Source: Laguncularia racemosa
Lineage: Eukaryota > Streptophyta > Magnoliopsida > Myrtales > Combretaceae
Length of the DNA: 64,000 nt
Direction: 5' to 3'
Assembly (NCBI GenBank): GCA_037954665.1
Contig: JBBMOL010000012.1
Coordinates: forward strand, 186,001-250,000
Position numbers and translations under genes: made by a program. Of the stretch, positions 45,101 to 56,583 are shown piece by piece (position 1 is the stretch's first letter; every line of letters begins with the position of its first letter). Under the pieces are notes generated by a model that was given only the letters and a program-made list of their open reading frames with translations, was not told the DNA's origin and did not search any database.

Positions 45101-47926
45101 GGCCAGCCCATTTGGCCCGCATTACCGGCCATAAGAAACATCTTCAAGCCTCTATGAAACTAACACATAGAAGAGCCAAAACCTTACCTGTCTGCCCATA
45201 TGCAAAGCAAGTGGCTTTTGTTCGTTGAAAGATTAGCGGAACAATTGGCTCCACTGTTTCTGAATAGACCTATGATTAACGATGAAAAGACTTCTAAATT
45301 AGCAGCCCTCAGTCATTAAAAATATAGCATACAATTATTATAGTACACAACTAAACACTCACTTCGTCATTAGAAACACCTTCATCAAGTACGGCATCAA
45401 AGACAAAATCATGTTTTTCAACATATTCCGTTAAATCAACCTGCAGATTCGAATGTAACATAAACTTGAGAAACGATCAGCTTCATAAATAAGAAGAGTA
45501 AAAACAAGAGGAGAGAAATAAATTGAATCCATACACAAGTATTTAGCAAACTGGTTGTGCTTACTAAATAAACACCGTATGTTGCACAATAAGACAAAGA
45601 TTAGGATTGCTCATTCTCATGCAAGCAATTAAACCATTATGCACAACCGTGCTTCTTCATATTTAACTTTTGCAAAAGGAGATGCACAAGCACAGCCCAG
45701 AAGGCTGCAAGTAGGGCACATACTAAGCCTCCCTTTATTAAATGAGAATGATCAAAAAATTCTCTTGCAACAGACTACTGTACTGATTATGAAATTAAGC
45801 ACTTCATGTCAAAAGCAAGAACACTTATTAGCTGGAAACAATTGGAAAAATAGAGCTTTGGGATTCTACTTGATGGAAAGATAAATTAATGTCTCTGAAA
45901 CTATCTAAAGTCATAATTAGCACAGTGGGATAACAGAGTATACCTTGAGTTTTGTTTCATGAACTGTGAGATAATTACAATGAGGCTCAATGGTAATAAT
46001 GTCTTGTTCTTTCTTGGCTATTTCTTTTTTATTAAGGGGCCGTTTCCGCACCTGCATTGACATAAATAATTAGCAGATAGAATATGTAGTGAGAGCATAA
46101 ATACGCATATTATTTGACTTCCATTCATAAAGGACCATATCAAATGAAGTCCTCTATTTCCATTATGTTTGATCCAGATTAAGGAGTGATCTAAAGCAGG
46201 CAATAATCAACCAGTGTATCGTAAGACAAAAATGTTAGGTTCTGTCAATCATACCACAACTTTGATCTTAGCAACAGGGTTGCTCCTTTCTTTATCTGCT
46301 GAGAAGCTATGAAGAAGGGAATTCTCAGATGAAGCTTGGTATCTGCTAATCAACTTGTCACTAAGGACATTAGACTCGGAGTTATGAGGATTTTTAACAA
46401 GATCGGGTTGATGATGCAAGTATCCATCCCACATGCTCGAAGCTGTCTAGCAACAGTTACGTACTCGAATCAGTCCCAAAAAAAAAAAAAAAAAGATAAA
46501 AGAAAAGAAAAAGAAAAATCCCTGGTTTTTGAAATTAAAACTGCAGCACCTAAAAGCAACATCAGCAAAATGTATAAGCTAAAACATACAAAGAGAAATC
46601 ACAGACAAACGTATGTACTAAACAAAATTCCTTGAGAAGAATCAAGGCAAGTTCCATAGGTCAAGGATGATTCTCAACAATCACCGAACCAATTATATTC
46701 TATAGTATTACTAAAAGTAAAGGGGAAAAAAAAATCCTTCATTAAAACACGCTGGAACATAGAGTAATAAATAGTGGCTGTCACATGAGCTTACACAGTT
46801 ACACTTATCATATAAATAACAATTTAACGGAGAATATTACTCGATGCACCAGATACGTGGAAAGATAGACTATGTGAGAGCATTTGTTTTTCATAAAAGT
46901 ATTTTTCAACTTCTTCTTCAATGTTCAGCATAATTTAGAGTCTCCACGTCGAATATCGAAAAGAGTTAGAAGCATTGGTAACAGGTTTCAGCAGCTTATA
47001 TCCATATGGATCCTTTTCTTTTTTTTACCAAACATACATCGACAGAGAAAACAACATAAATGAATAGAGGCCTCCATGCAGTTGTGAAGCATCAAATGCA
47101 AGCTCTTTGACAAGGGAGCCACTGTGAATGGAGCTCTGGTGGAATGAGCAAAACCAACTAAAATGGGAGGCAATTAGCTTTTGAGCAATTACTTCTTCGG
47201 TTCTTCGAAATGGAATCACGACATGCCTCAACAGTAAGAACTTTTCCCCGGTGTCCAAGCGTGTTAACCACATTGAAAATGATAAAACCAATGTTGATTA
47301 AACTAACTATGTTTATCAATAAAGAAACTGTTTTACTTTCCTCCGTATCCACTTAAAAGTGCATCGCATTGATCAAAATTTCCGTTCTCCAAATTTGAAA
47401 ATATGTTTGATTCCACACTGTAAAAATTAAAAACTTTTAGACCAATTAAACATTAGTGTATACCTCCGGTAAGAGCTCGGTATCGAAAGAATGAAGATCA
47501 AGCAATCCAGAGCTGCTGAAATCAGCAGATTGCATTTGATCATCAGCATTCCTTCTCAAACTCGACGACCTCGAATAAGCAGAACTCGAAGACATCAGAC
47601 TCCTACTTGATCTTGATCTCTGACTTCCAATTCCATAATCCTACAACAACAATCACCGATCTCATAGTCTAATTCATAACAACGCAGTGAAACGAAACCT
47701 CACGTCATCTATGTTTGCTGTAATTAAGCTAATTTATATGATTATAATAGTACAAGGGTTAAGAATCACTGAAAGTTCATGATAAGAAGTCATTTAGTAA
47801 GACCTGAGAGGAATGGAGCCACTTGTTATTGTGTAGTGCGGTGGTATCGATGAAGTTATCGGAGTACTGACGATGGTGATGCGATGACGAATTCGATCGA
47901 GAAACGTGTCTGGCTACTGTACTCAT
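42157..47926 (-). CDS. KIN13B: kinesin-13 microtubule-depolymerising motor (KIN13B-like)
   Basis: The gene has 12 coding exons: 47926-47804, 47640-47464, 46446-46255, 46051-45944, 45440-45363, 45269-45188, 44100-43941, 43862-43560, 43280-43062, 42989-42572, 42479-42414 and 42333-42157. They give 700 residues and a TAG stop, with GT-AG introns and consistent phases. The internal motor domain begins near residue 159. It shows the class-specific KVD loop at 200-202, P-loop GQTGSGKT at 251-258, switch I SSRSH at 357-361, switch II DLAGSE at 390-395, and the HIPFRGSKLTEVL helix. A coiled-coil-like tail follows 620. Kinesin-13 proteins use ATP to remove tubulin from microtubule ends. In plants they shape cell walls and Golgi-associated microtubules. 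The N-terminus (RQYSDNF, GLLDLHSFDTELLPE) suggests the KIN13B rather than KIN13A branch. That assignment is from memory. The start codon is the first ATG after a plausible UTR. Intron 6 holds a transposon. Confidence 0.93.
44331..45133. mobile_element. GC-rich hAT-like element in kinesin intron 6
   Basis: It is 803 bp and much richer in GC than its surroundings. The left end reads TAGGGGTGGGAATTGCGGG and the right end read inward reads TATGGCCGGTAATGCGGGCC. An exact 8-bp duplication AGAAACAT lies at 44323-44330 and 45134-45141. Long GCGGGCC/GGCCCGC words recur in opposite orientation near the ends. Eight-bp duplications and (T)AGGGGTGG-type ends are standard for hAT elements. The interior has CGAC-rich stretches and an A-run at 44672-44690, but no transposase. 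It lies between the exon ending in the GQT of the P-loop and the exon continuing GSGKT. Confidence 0.85.
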
Positions 47927-48260
47927 CTTCTCCAATGTCCGGCGGCGCTAAACGAGTAATCAAATTCGAAAATGGAAGGTCTTTGGTGGTTAGGGGACGG
48001 GGCTAGAGAGAGAGAGAGAGAGAGAGACTTTTGAGGAAGCAGAAAGTAGTGAGAACCTGGCTCACTGTGTGAAAAAATAAGGAAGAAAAAGTAAAAGAGC
48101 GAGATTTTTAAAAGAAAGAACCGGGGAGGGAAGGAGGGGTGAGGGGCTACACGTAATGATGGTTACGTATCTGGAAGCGCGCCATTGTCTCTCAACCGAC
48201 CCCAACTGCGTTGCGTGGTGGGGACGTCCACCCTCGACGGAACCTCTTTTAGGCCAGTAC
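47927..48260 (-). promoter_or_regulatory. 5' UTR and proximal promoter of the kinesin gene
   Basis: It lies upstream of the start codon. An (AG)n run at 48005-48028 reads as CT repeats on the transcribed strand, common in plant 5' UTRs. The DNA to about 48250 is richer in GC than the intergenic region beyond. No TATA box was identified. Confidence 0.5.
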
Positions 48261-49419
48261 TTATTATTATTTTGGTTCTATTGGAACCAAAAGATTAATG
48301 GGTGCACTAATTAAAACATTAGGTTCTGTTCAAGAAAAGAATTGAATTGCAACTCCACATTATGTAATAAATATTTTATTGGTAAATACCCATTTGTAAT
48401 CTATGTGCTAAAAATGTTTGAATCATTCTTAAACTTAAGTACAATAAATGGAAAAGAAATATTATATATGCAATTTATGTTATAAAAAATAGAAACATCA
48501 AATTGTATAAATACACATTTAATGATGTAAGATAGCTTATAAATCATAGCAAACACATTTTAGATGCTACATAGTAGATCTTGTCATCGATTGTAAAAAT
48601 AAGCAACAATAAGTCAATGTTAATGTAATGAATTTTGTGATAAGATCAATTGTAGTTGAAAGCATGCACACTGACACTAAGATAGTTAAAGGAATATAGT
48701 ATAATTAGATTATAATATCTTAAAATTTGTCACCTTTTAAATTATTTTTTATATCCTAAATAATAAATTTATAATGATATTATATCTTTTGAAAAAAAAA
48801 AGCAATATTTCAAATTTCTTAATAATAATGGAATTATTATTAATCTATCATTATAGATTTATACAACTATAGTTGAATGTTTTAAACTAATTCTAGTGAC
48901 ATCATTAGTAAGGAACCTTGATTTCTAAATTTACAATTTTTTTTCCTCTATATATTACATGATCTTGAAGAGATTTTATAAAAATGACAATTATTGATGC
49001 ATGTGGATACATGACTATTTAAGTTAGAAAATTAGTAATTAACTATTAAACCATATAGCATAAAGGAATTTTACATAAAAGATTCATGAAATTTCATAGA
49101 TTAAATATATTAATTTAAAAAATTAAATCTTCAAATGTAAGAAAAAATACAGTAATAAATTTTGCTCAAAAAAGGTCCCTAAAACACAAAGAGCCTTAAT
49201 TATACCAACTGATTTATTAGATAATGTTCAACTTCATTTACTAGTTCAAACATCATATTGTGTGTCTTTATTTAGAGCCTCTTTCAATAGATAGTTGACT
49301 ACTTTGAAAAATCTATATATGGTTTCGTGTTTTATGATTTCACTTCAACTCATTTCTCAAAAAATTCTTATTTTTAGACACATCATCAACAATATATTGT
49401 ACAAATCCTATGAAAGTTA
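48261..49419. other. intergenic, no gene recognised
   Basis: AT-rich with no long frames, no repeat ends recognised. Confidence 0.6.
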
Positions 49420-49810
49420 TGAGGACCCCAACTCACTTAAGTAACCCAAAATCAAAAATCCAAAGTCCTAACTTAAAAGTAACTTTTGAAGTAGCCCTAA
49501 ACAATGATAGTGTGTCCTATTACTAGACATTAACTTAAAAATCTACCAATAGTTGAACTAAGAGAAAGGATTAATAACTCAATTAAGGCAATCAAACCCT
49601 ACTTGATAAGTCAAATGTAACCCAAAATGAATTCCAATATGATCACAAGGCTCACTTAGAACTAAACCTTAAAAACCTAATGAATATGAGCTATGAATTA
49701 GAAAATCGGTAAAACCATCTTTATACTAAGAAAAATAGTTAAAAAAGAAAGATAAGGTTAAGATAAAAATAAAGACCTATACCTCATACATATAGGACAT
49801 GAAAATGACA
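49420..49810 (-). repeat. candidate LTR of a decayed gypsy-like element
   Basis: It starts TGAGGACCCCAACTCAC and ends AATGACA. It is followed directly by TTGTCCCCTCTTCATGACC, which on the minus strand is a polypurine tract (GAAGAGGGGACAA) like that beside LTR b. No second LTR or coding region was found to the right, so this is a tentative call. Confidence 0.35.
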
Positions 49811-52800
49811 TTGTCCCCTCTTCATGACCACATCGTAATTTTGACAATAATAAAATAATATAATATAATGCATAAATATGACAAAATACATTATAAAGCA
49901 CCATAAAATGCCTAAAAATTCACCGACACCTTTTCTAATTGTCAAAATGCATGGCTAAGGGTAGTAAAAACATAAAAAAAAAAAAAATCAACAAAGTGGG
50001 AAGCATCATTTGAAAAAATTTGGAATAAATTGAGAATATTTTAGAAAATGCAAAAATACCTCATATAATTCATCAAAAATCATGAAAAATCAACCATGTA
50101 TCTATTAAAATTCATGGAATACATGTGCAAATTTTTCAAAATTTTCACCCACTAATACAATGAAAAAATAATTTTTAAGAGTAATTAAACCCTTATAAAT
50201 ATTGTAGGGCACCTCTCTCCCATTGCAATTCATAGTTGTTGGCCTCCAATTCATAATAATGGGTGAAACTTGGGACTTTCCCCTTCCCTTGAGGCTTGCC
50301 AACAAATCATGATAGTTCAAAGCTCCATTGATGTTTCAATTGGGATTTTCTATAGGGTTATTCTAGCATACTTTTATGCATCCTCTCATCTGTGAGTCTT
50401 CCATACTATTACTTAGTTATAGTAACTTTCTTATAAATAATCTCGTGTTTAGTATTTTTCATAAATTTTCTAAGTTTTGGTGCTATACTTGATAATTCTC
50501 TAGTTCAAGAAAAATTTGAAATGACCAAGTTATAGCTTGTTTTTAAGCTTCATATTTTTACATGAGATATTCCATATTATTTGAAGTATTTTGGGGCCTT
50601 TTATGACTAATTGATAAAATATTTTCCAATTATCTTGTATTTCAAATCTATTTTTGCAATAAAATGACTAAAATAATAATATTTAAAAAAAATTTAAAAA
50701 TCATATATAAGTTATTGGCTCTATGTTACAATGTCACACTACATCAAAAACGTCATTTTTGAAGATTTCCTATCTATTGCCAAGATATTACCCTTCTACC
50801 AATTTCCAAAACCAAATATATATACACACTTTGAGTCCTCACATGTACTATCAAATGTTTTATACTCAATATGATTTACCTTTTTACAATACTCACTTTG
50901 GAGATTTTGATTGCTGTAAGTGCTTGATTTTTCACAATATACAAAGCTCATATAATTTGTTTTGTATTTCTACACTATTCATCATAGATGCTTTGTCACC
51001 TAAATAACTAGCAATAGCTTCTATTTATTTATTTATTTCTCATCTAAAGAAAATCTAGTAAGAATTGATATAAATACTACACTCATTCAAAAACATGTAA
51101 TGTAAATAGAAACTACAACTACAATATTAGAATTTCTAAATCTCTTTTATAGAAAATATTAAAATTTATCCCATTATCTCTACTACATTTCTCACATAAT
51201 GTTAGCATTACCTTCCAAACCAAACTATTGATTTCACAGCTAATGCATATAATATTCTATCTAGATGGAGTTGTTCTTAATCATGGGAACTTAAGAAGAA
51301 AAATAAATTATAAAAGATATGTATGAATACTCCTTTAATTGCTTTTACCTTCACTTAACTAGTTTAGGGAGATTGATAATCATAAACAAAGGGGGAGTTA
51401 TCAAGTGTAAACTTCCACAAATAAGTTGGCCTACCTCGCGGGAGTTATTAACATATTAACATGGGATTGTTAATCACTCCACTGATTGTGCTTGTAATTT
51501 AGTATTTAACTATGCACATGCAAGGTATGTGATTGTTATGATTGTAGCAACTAAACCTATCTGCTTTGGTGTACTTGAGTGTGAACTATGAAACCTTGTT
51601 GACTAGTGATGATTTATAAAAGTGTTTGATTGCCTCTTAAATCTGATTAATGTTATTATTGGCCTTAATAGTTGGTCACACATTGCATCCCACATTGATC
51701 GCATAGCTTATACCAACTAAACACCACTTATCTTGATGAGAATTGGGAACTCCTTCTTTTTACCCTACTGAACAAAGTGACAAGAGTGGAGGTCACAATA
51801 TAGGTTAAAAGCTACCACTAGGGTAATTCAGGATAAGTATAGAAGGGACCCAAGAGTCTATTGCACAACCTTAGATTTGGTGAGAAGTGTTTTTAATGTG
51901 AAACAAACACCTCAAAACCCATATTAAAGTATGGTCAATTTCTCTAATCTCATAATAAACCAGTCAACATCATATGGATGACACTATTAACTAATGCATT
52001 TACTTTTAAAGGATTTGTGTAATTCAATTGCATATATGTTGTGCTTATCCCTTGCCACTTATTAAGATGTGGATTTACTCACACCCCTATAGATTGTTTC
52101 ACTAGCAATCCAAGTATTATTCCTCAAGTAATTGTGATTTTTCAAATACAAGTCTTACATCTACTAGCTAATCATATTGTTGTTATTGTAACCATGATAA
52201 TTAGTTAGTAGAAGTGGTGAGACTATGTAACAGACTTTTTGGGACATGACATAAGTGATTTTAAAAATTACTGCCATAATCACTTATCACCATCTTAATC
52301 TTGCTACTGCAAAGTACAAGCATTAGGTTGCTTAGTTATTGAGTTTGAAGTAGTGGTTTCCTTGATTTAAAGGAAAATAATAGCCATTTGTTACAAATCA
52401 TGCAGTTTTTTATTAGGAAAGATATATATCGATTATATTAAGCCAAAACATAACATTTGGTTGCACACCCCTTTAAAAAAAAATACAAAAGATTTTATCC
52501 TTACTTATATTTATATTTAATACCATCTTTCATTGAATCCTTTATAAACTAAATCTCATGTCTAAAAATGGCATCAAAGTGCTTATTTTTTTATTCTCAT
52601 GTTTTTAATACACATTTTCCCTATTTTCTTTCACGAAGATTCCATTTTCTTTCATGTAGAAGCATAATCATTTTTTTTTTCAATAAGGAAGAGGATAAAA
52701 GGAAGAAGACATTGCCAAATCAATCATTAAAATAACATGTACGCATTTCCTTACTTCATGTGCTACATTTGATTTCATGTATTATGACAACCATTTGATA

Positions 52801-54001
52801 ATCATGAAATGAATTTCTAATTTTTATTCTCATGGTTTGCATTTTTTGAGTATATGATTCATGTTTTATTGCAGTTCCATTTCATGTATTATGGGAATTG
52901 TATTTTTCAAGTATATAATTTATCGTCTACAAGAAGAAGAAGTGAGATTTATATAGCTATCCAAGTCGTAAGGTTAAGGACTGGATGAGAAAACAAGAGA
53001 CTGAGAGGAAGAATGCATTATTGATTCAATGTTAAAATGATTCCATTGAGGAATATAATTCCAATTTTTGTTTATTTTGTTATAAATGTTGTAGTTTTAT
53101 AGGGTTAGTGTTACATCTCTTGAATGAATCTTAACCGGTGATTGATTTTTGTTTACATGGTTTATTTTGCAATAACAACTATTTTTTAAAGGGTTTAGGG
53201 ATGAATTCTTTCTTTTTTTCTTTTGAAGGGTATACAATCAAATACCATGTTTTGACTTAATAAAATAAATATTCGTCACATTATTTACTACATAAAAATA
53301 ACTTATGAGATAAGAATGTAATATAATTAAATTGTTTGTTTATATCCTTTATTCATATATATCCTAAATCAGATTCTCTTCTCTTTTCTTAAAAATCCTA
53401 ATCATCATACATACATACACTATTGCCAATAAAGGCCATCATCATACATATATATCCAATACTGTTACCACCTCCTATCACTCTCTCTCCCCCTCTTTGA
53501 TGCATTGTCACCTTGAGCCCCAACCACTAAAGGCCCAAGCTACGTAACCCAATTTTTAGGATATGAGCCACCACCAACATGAACCAACCAAGACAAGACA
53601 CAAATCATAGGGCTTGCTTGGTTCGAGGTTGTGCATCCCGATTTAGGTGCAAGGTGCAAATCCTTGTAAGTTAGGTCAATCCATACTTAAGTCACATGTT
53701 AGTGGCTCATATGTCATGGTTATGATCATATAGCTAGTCCATGGCATAGAGGTGGTGGTTTGGTCTAGTTCATGTAGTGATGGCCATTGGTTTCACTATA
53801 GGTTATGGATTTGTTTAGATTATAGGATCAATGAGTTCTAAAGTTTGACTTGGGGTAGAGTGGGTGGTGGAGGTCCAATAGTTAATAGTGGTTCGACATA
53901 TGATTGGTTTGGTGTTAGTGAAATCAAGCTTTTATGATACATTTGTTCACTCTATAAATGTGAAATAAAATGATAATTCCTTTCTTATAGATCTAATCCT
54001 A
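49811..54001. other. intergenic, no gene recognised
   Basis: AT-rich DNA with A-runs near 49974 and T-runs near 52670. No convincing frame or RNA gene was seen. Some parts (51400-52250, 53490-53930) are less AT-rich and may be old retrotransposon DNA, but no motif was recognised. Confidence 0.55.
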
Positions 54002-54233
54002 TATTTGGTTGGGAAAACAGTTATTTTATAGAATTGCTATTATTACAAATTGAGAAATTGAAATTTCTTTATGAAACTAAGGGAATAGTTACTCTTTAAT
54101 TTTTACCAGCATACTTTTATATTTATTCATAAGATTTTAAAGGAACAATAAAGAATAGGTATTTATTCTCTATTTTATTCCTTAAAAATTGCAATTATAT
54201 TCCTAAATTATTCTATTCTACAAACCAAACGTA
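54002..54233. mobile_element. possible short MITE
   Basis: It is about 232 bp with ends TATTTGGTTGGGAAAACAG and, read inward from the right, TACGTTTGGTTTGTAGAATAG. CTA flanks both sides (53999-54001 and 54234-54236). The inverted repeat is imperfect, so the call is tentative. Confidence 0.45.
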
Positions 54234-54236
54234 CTA

Positions 54237-56318
54237 TTGGTTTCTTCCAAAGCATGGGCATGCATGTAATAGGATTGAGTAGTCATTCATGATGGAGTAT
54301 AAATTGCCATTCAATATTTTATATAATAGCAATTTATTATGGAATGATTATTCAATTCTACAATGTAATTGAACCTAGTAATATTAACTCAATATTTAAT
54401 AAATGGGTAATAGAATATTAAAAGCCCTATGAGTTACAAGAGAGTTAAGGAGGCTTGTCTGTTGATTGTTAGAAGCAATTTAAAGGATGTCATCAACATC
54501 CCATCTCATCTATTCATTTTCAAAATTATTCAATAATCGAGATTGAGCACTAAAATCTATAGAGAGAAGCTTCTTCCTTCTCATTTCATTCACTAAAAGC
54601 ATTGTCAAGCTTTGGAAAATGCCAATACTTCATTGAAATCACTCCTCGAATGATTAAAACAACCAGTCAAGAATGAATGAAGAACAAGCAAGAATGCTCA
54701 ATTCCATCTTCTACCACAAGTGTGGTCTTAAGAAACAAAGTTGCTTATTTCTCATCCCATACTTCTCTTTAACAATATTCCTCTATATGTCATCAACTCA
54801 AATTTGCTTTAGATCATCCATCACACAATTTACACAGGATCAAACTTCTATAGTAACCTTAACCTACAATAGATTACCATGTTTGGGTTAGCATTTGATG
54901 AATTTTCTTGTAATCCTAGCTTGTGGGGTTGAGATACTACTATGAATTCTATTAATAAGAGTTTGAGAATTTATGCTATTAAACTATGGATGTATTATTA
55001 CTTAAGCCTTGCATGCTCATGTTACATTATGAGTATATGGCAAAGTTGTTGCATCCTCGATTTTGAGGCATGGTACATATAAAGAAAAAAAAGGTTCACA
55101 ACTACACATACACAACAATATATTTCATCACAATAACACATTAGACAAACATACCTATAAATATAACCTTATTATTTAAGAAGAGGAAACAAACCATTAA
55201 ATATCCTACACAAAGTTCTCCGTAATATGTTTGTACTAAGAAAAAAAAAAGAATAAAAAGATGAAGCAAAAAGTATAAGTTGAAGAGAAGAGTGAGCTTA
55301 TTTTTAGAGGAGAAAAAGGAGAAGAGAAGAGAGAGAGAGAGAGAAATGCTGGATATAAGTTTGTAAAGCCATGTATTTAGAAGATAAAGGCTCATTGCTT
55401 TCACAAGTTTTCAACAAAAAAAATGCTTATAGTTGTACCATGTACAATAGCAAGTATTTTTGTACAAAAGAAGCATACTTTTCAATGCTTTGACTGTGCA
55501 ATACTTGTTATTTTGTTGTGTAGCAGTGCATACTTTACTATAGAAGATAATATAGAAATTTACGCATGAAATTTTGCACATCCACTCTACAACAAGGGTC
55601 TTACTAGGAAAACTTTTTTTTAAAAAAAAAAAATCTATTGTAGTGGGGTTGTCACTTCAAAATAAAAAAGAAAAAAGAAAAATACTTTGCCACAAAAGCC
55701 TAGCTGGTTGCAATGTTTGGTCATAGTAGGTCAATTTTCTTATAGTTTATGATCATATTTCCTTGGATTTTCTCCATCATTTTCCATATACACATCCTTT
55801 TGAAAAAGTTACGTTGAAAATATTGGCTTGATGTATTTGGTGTTAGGGGGGTTGATCTTTCCCCTTGAAATTTTATAGTGACACTTTAATCTTCTAAATT
55901 TATCTTCTTAAACCATAGATATGGACCTAAACTAATTTTAATATTACTTTTTTTTTATAAGTTTAAACATAAATATATTAAATATATATATATATATATA
56001 TATAAATAGACTCCTATAATTTAAGTTTATTATAGATTTTCTTTGCAACATGAAGGAGTTGTACTTGCAACATAAGGACTATGTATTAGATTTTTTGATT
56101 GTATCAAAACGAAGAAAGTAATAATTTGCTAATGCACTCAATTGAACAAACGTGGAACCATATTATTTCATTACATTGCACACGAATAAAATTCTAGGCA
56201 TAATTATAGCTAATTTGTGTACTATGGAAAGAAATTAAGAAAATGAAGGAAAGTGGGACGCTTTGTGGCAATGCAATTTAAACAATGATTATAAAACAAA
56301 GAGTAGTGGAATCAACAA
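54237..56318. other. intergenic, no gene recognised
   Basis: AT-rich with an AG-rich run near 55327-55343 and a TA microsatellite at 55982-56004. Nothing else identified before the tRNA gene. Confidence 0.55.
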
Positions 56319-56358
56319 GTTGAGATGGCCGAGTTGGTCTAAGGCGCCAGATTAAGGT

Positions 56359-56391
<33 letters not shown>

Positions 56392-56399
56392 TCTCAACA
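56319..56399 (+). tRNA. tRNA-Leu (anticodon AAG)
   Basis: An 81-nt cloverleaf is readable by eye. The acceptor stem GTTGAGA pairs with TCTCAAC. The D arm contains TGGCCGAGTTGGTCTAAGGC (A box), the anticodon stem GCCAGA/TCTGGT encloses the loop TTAAGGT with anticodon AAG, a long variable arm (class II, CCGAAAGGGCG) follows, and the T arm contains GGTTCAAATCC (B box). There is no intron. A T5 run follows at 56407. It reads CUU leucine codons after A34-to-inosine editing. All features look functional. Confidence 0.95.
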
Positions 56400-56406
56400 G
56401 GATACC

Positions 56407-56411
56407 TTTTT
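56407..56411 (+). terminator. RNA polymerase III terminator of tRNA-Leu
   Basis: Five Ts lie 8 bases after the tRNA end, the usual Pol III stop signal. Confidence 0.75.
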
Positions 56412-56583
56412 ATATACAAATAACCGCCCTAAAAAGCAGGTTTGTCAAACTCCAGACATCCTTCCCGCTTTTTATTTCATTCGAATTCCCATACTCCTCT
56501 CCCTTTCTCGCTTTCTCCCTCCTCCCGAACTCACCTGAAGAGTCGCCGTCGTGTTGGTGGCGGCGGCAGTGGTGGTAGTAACA

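Noticed and set aside
44249..45228. Several overlapping open frames on both strands in the kinesin intron
   Set aside because: They lie in the GC-rich hAT-like element, where stops are rare by composition. None shows transposase motifs.
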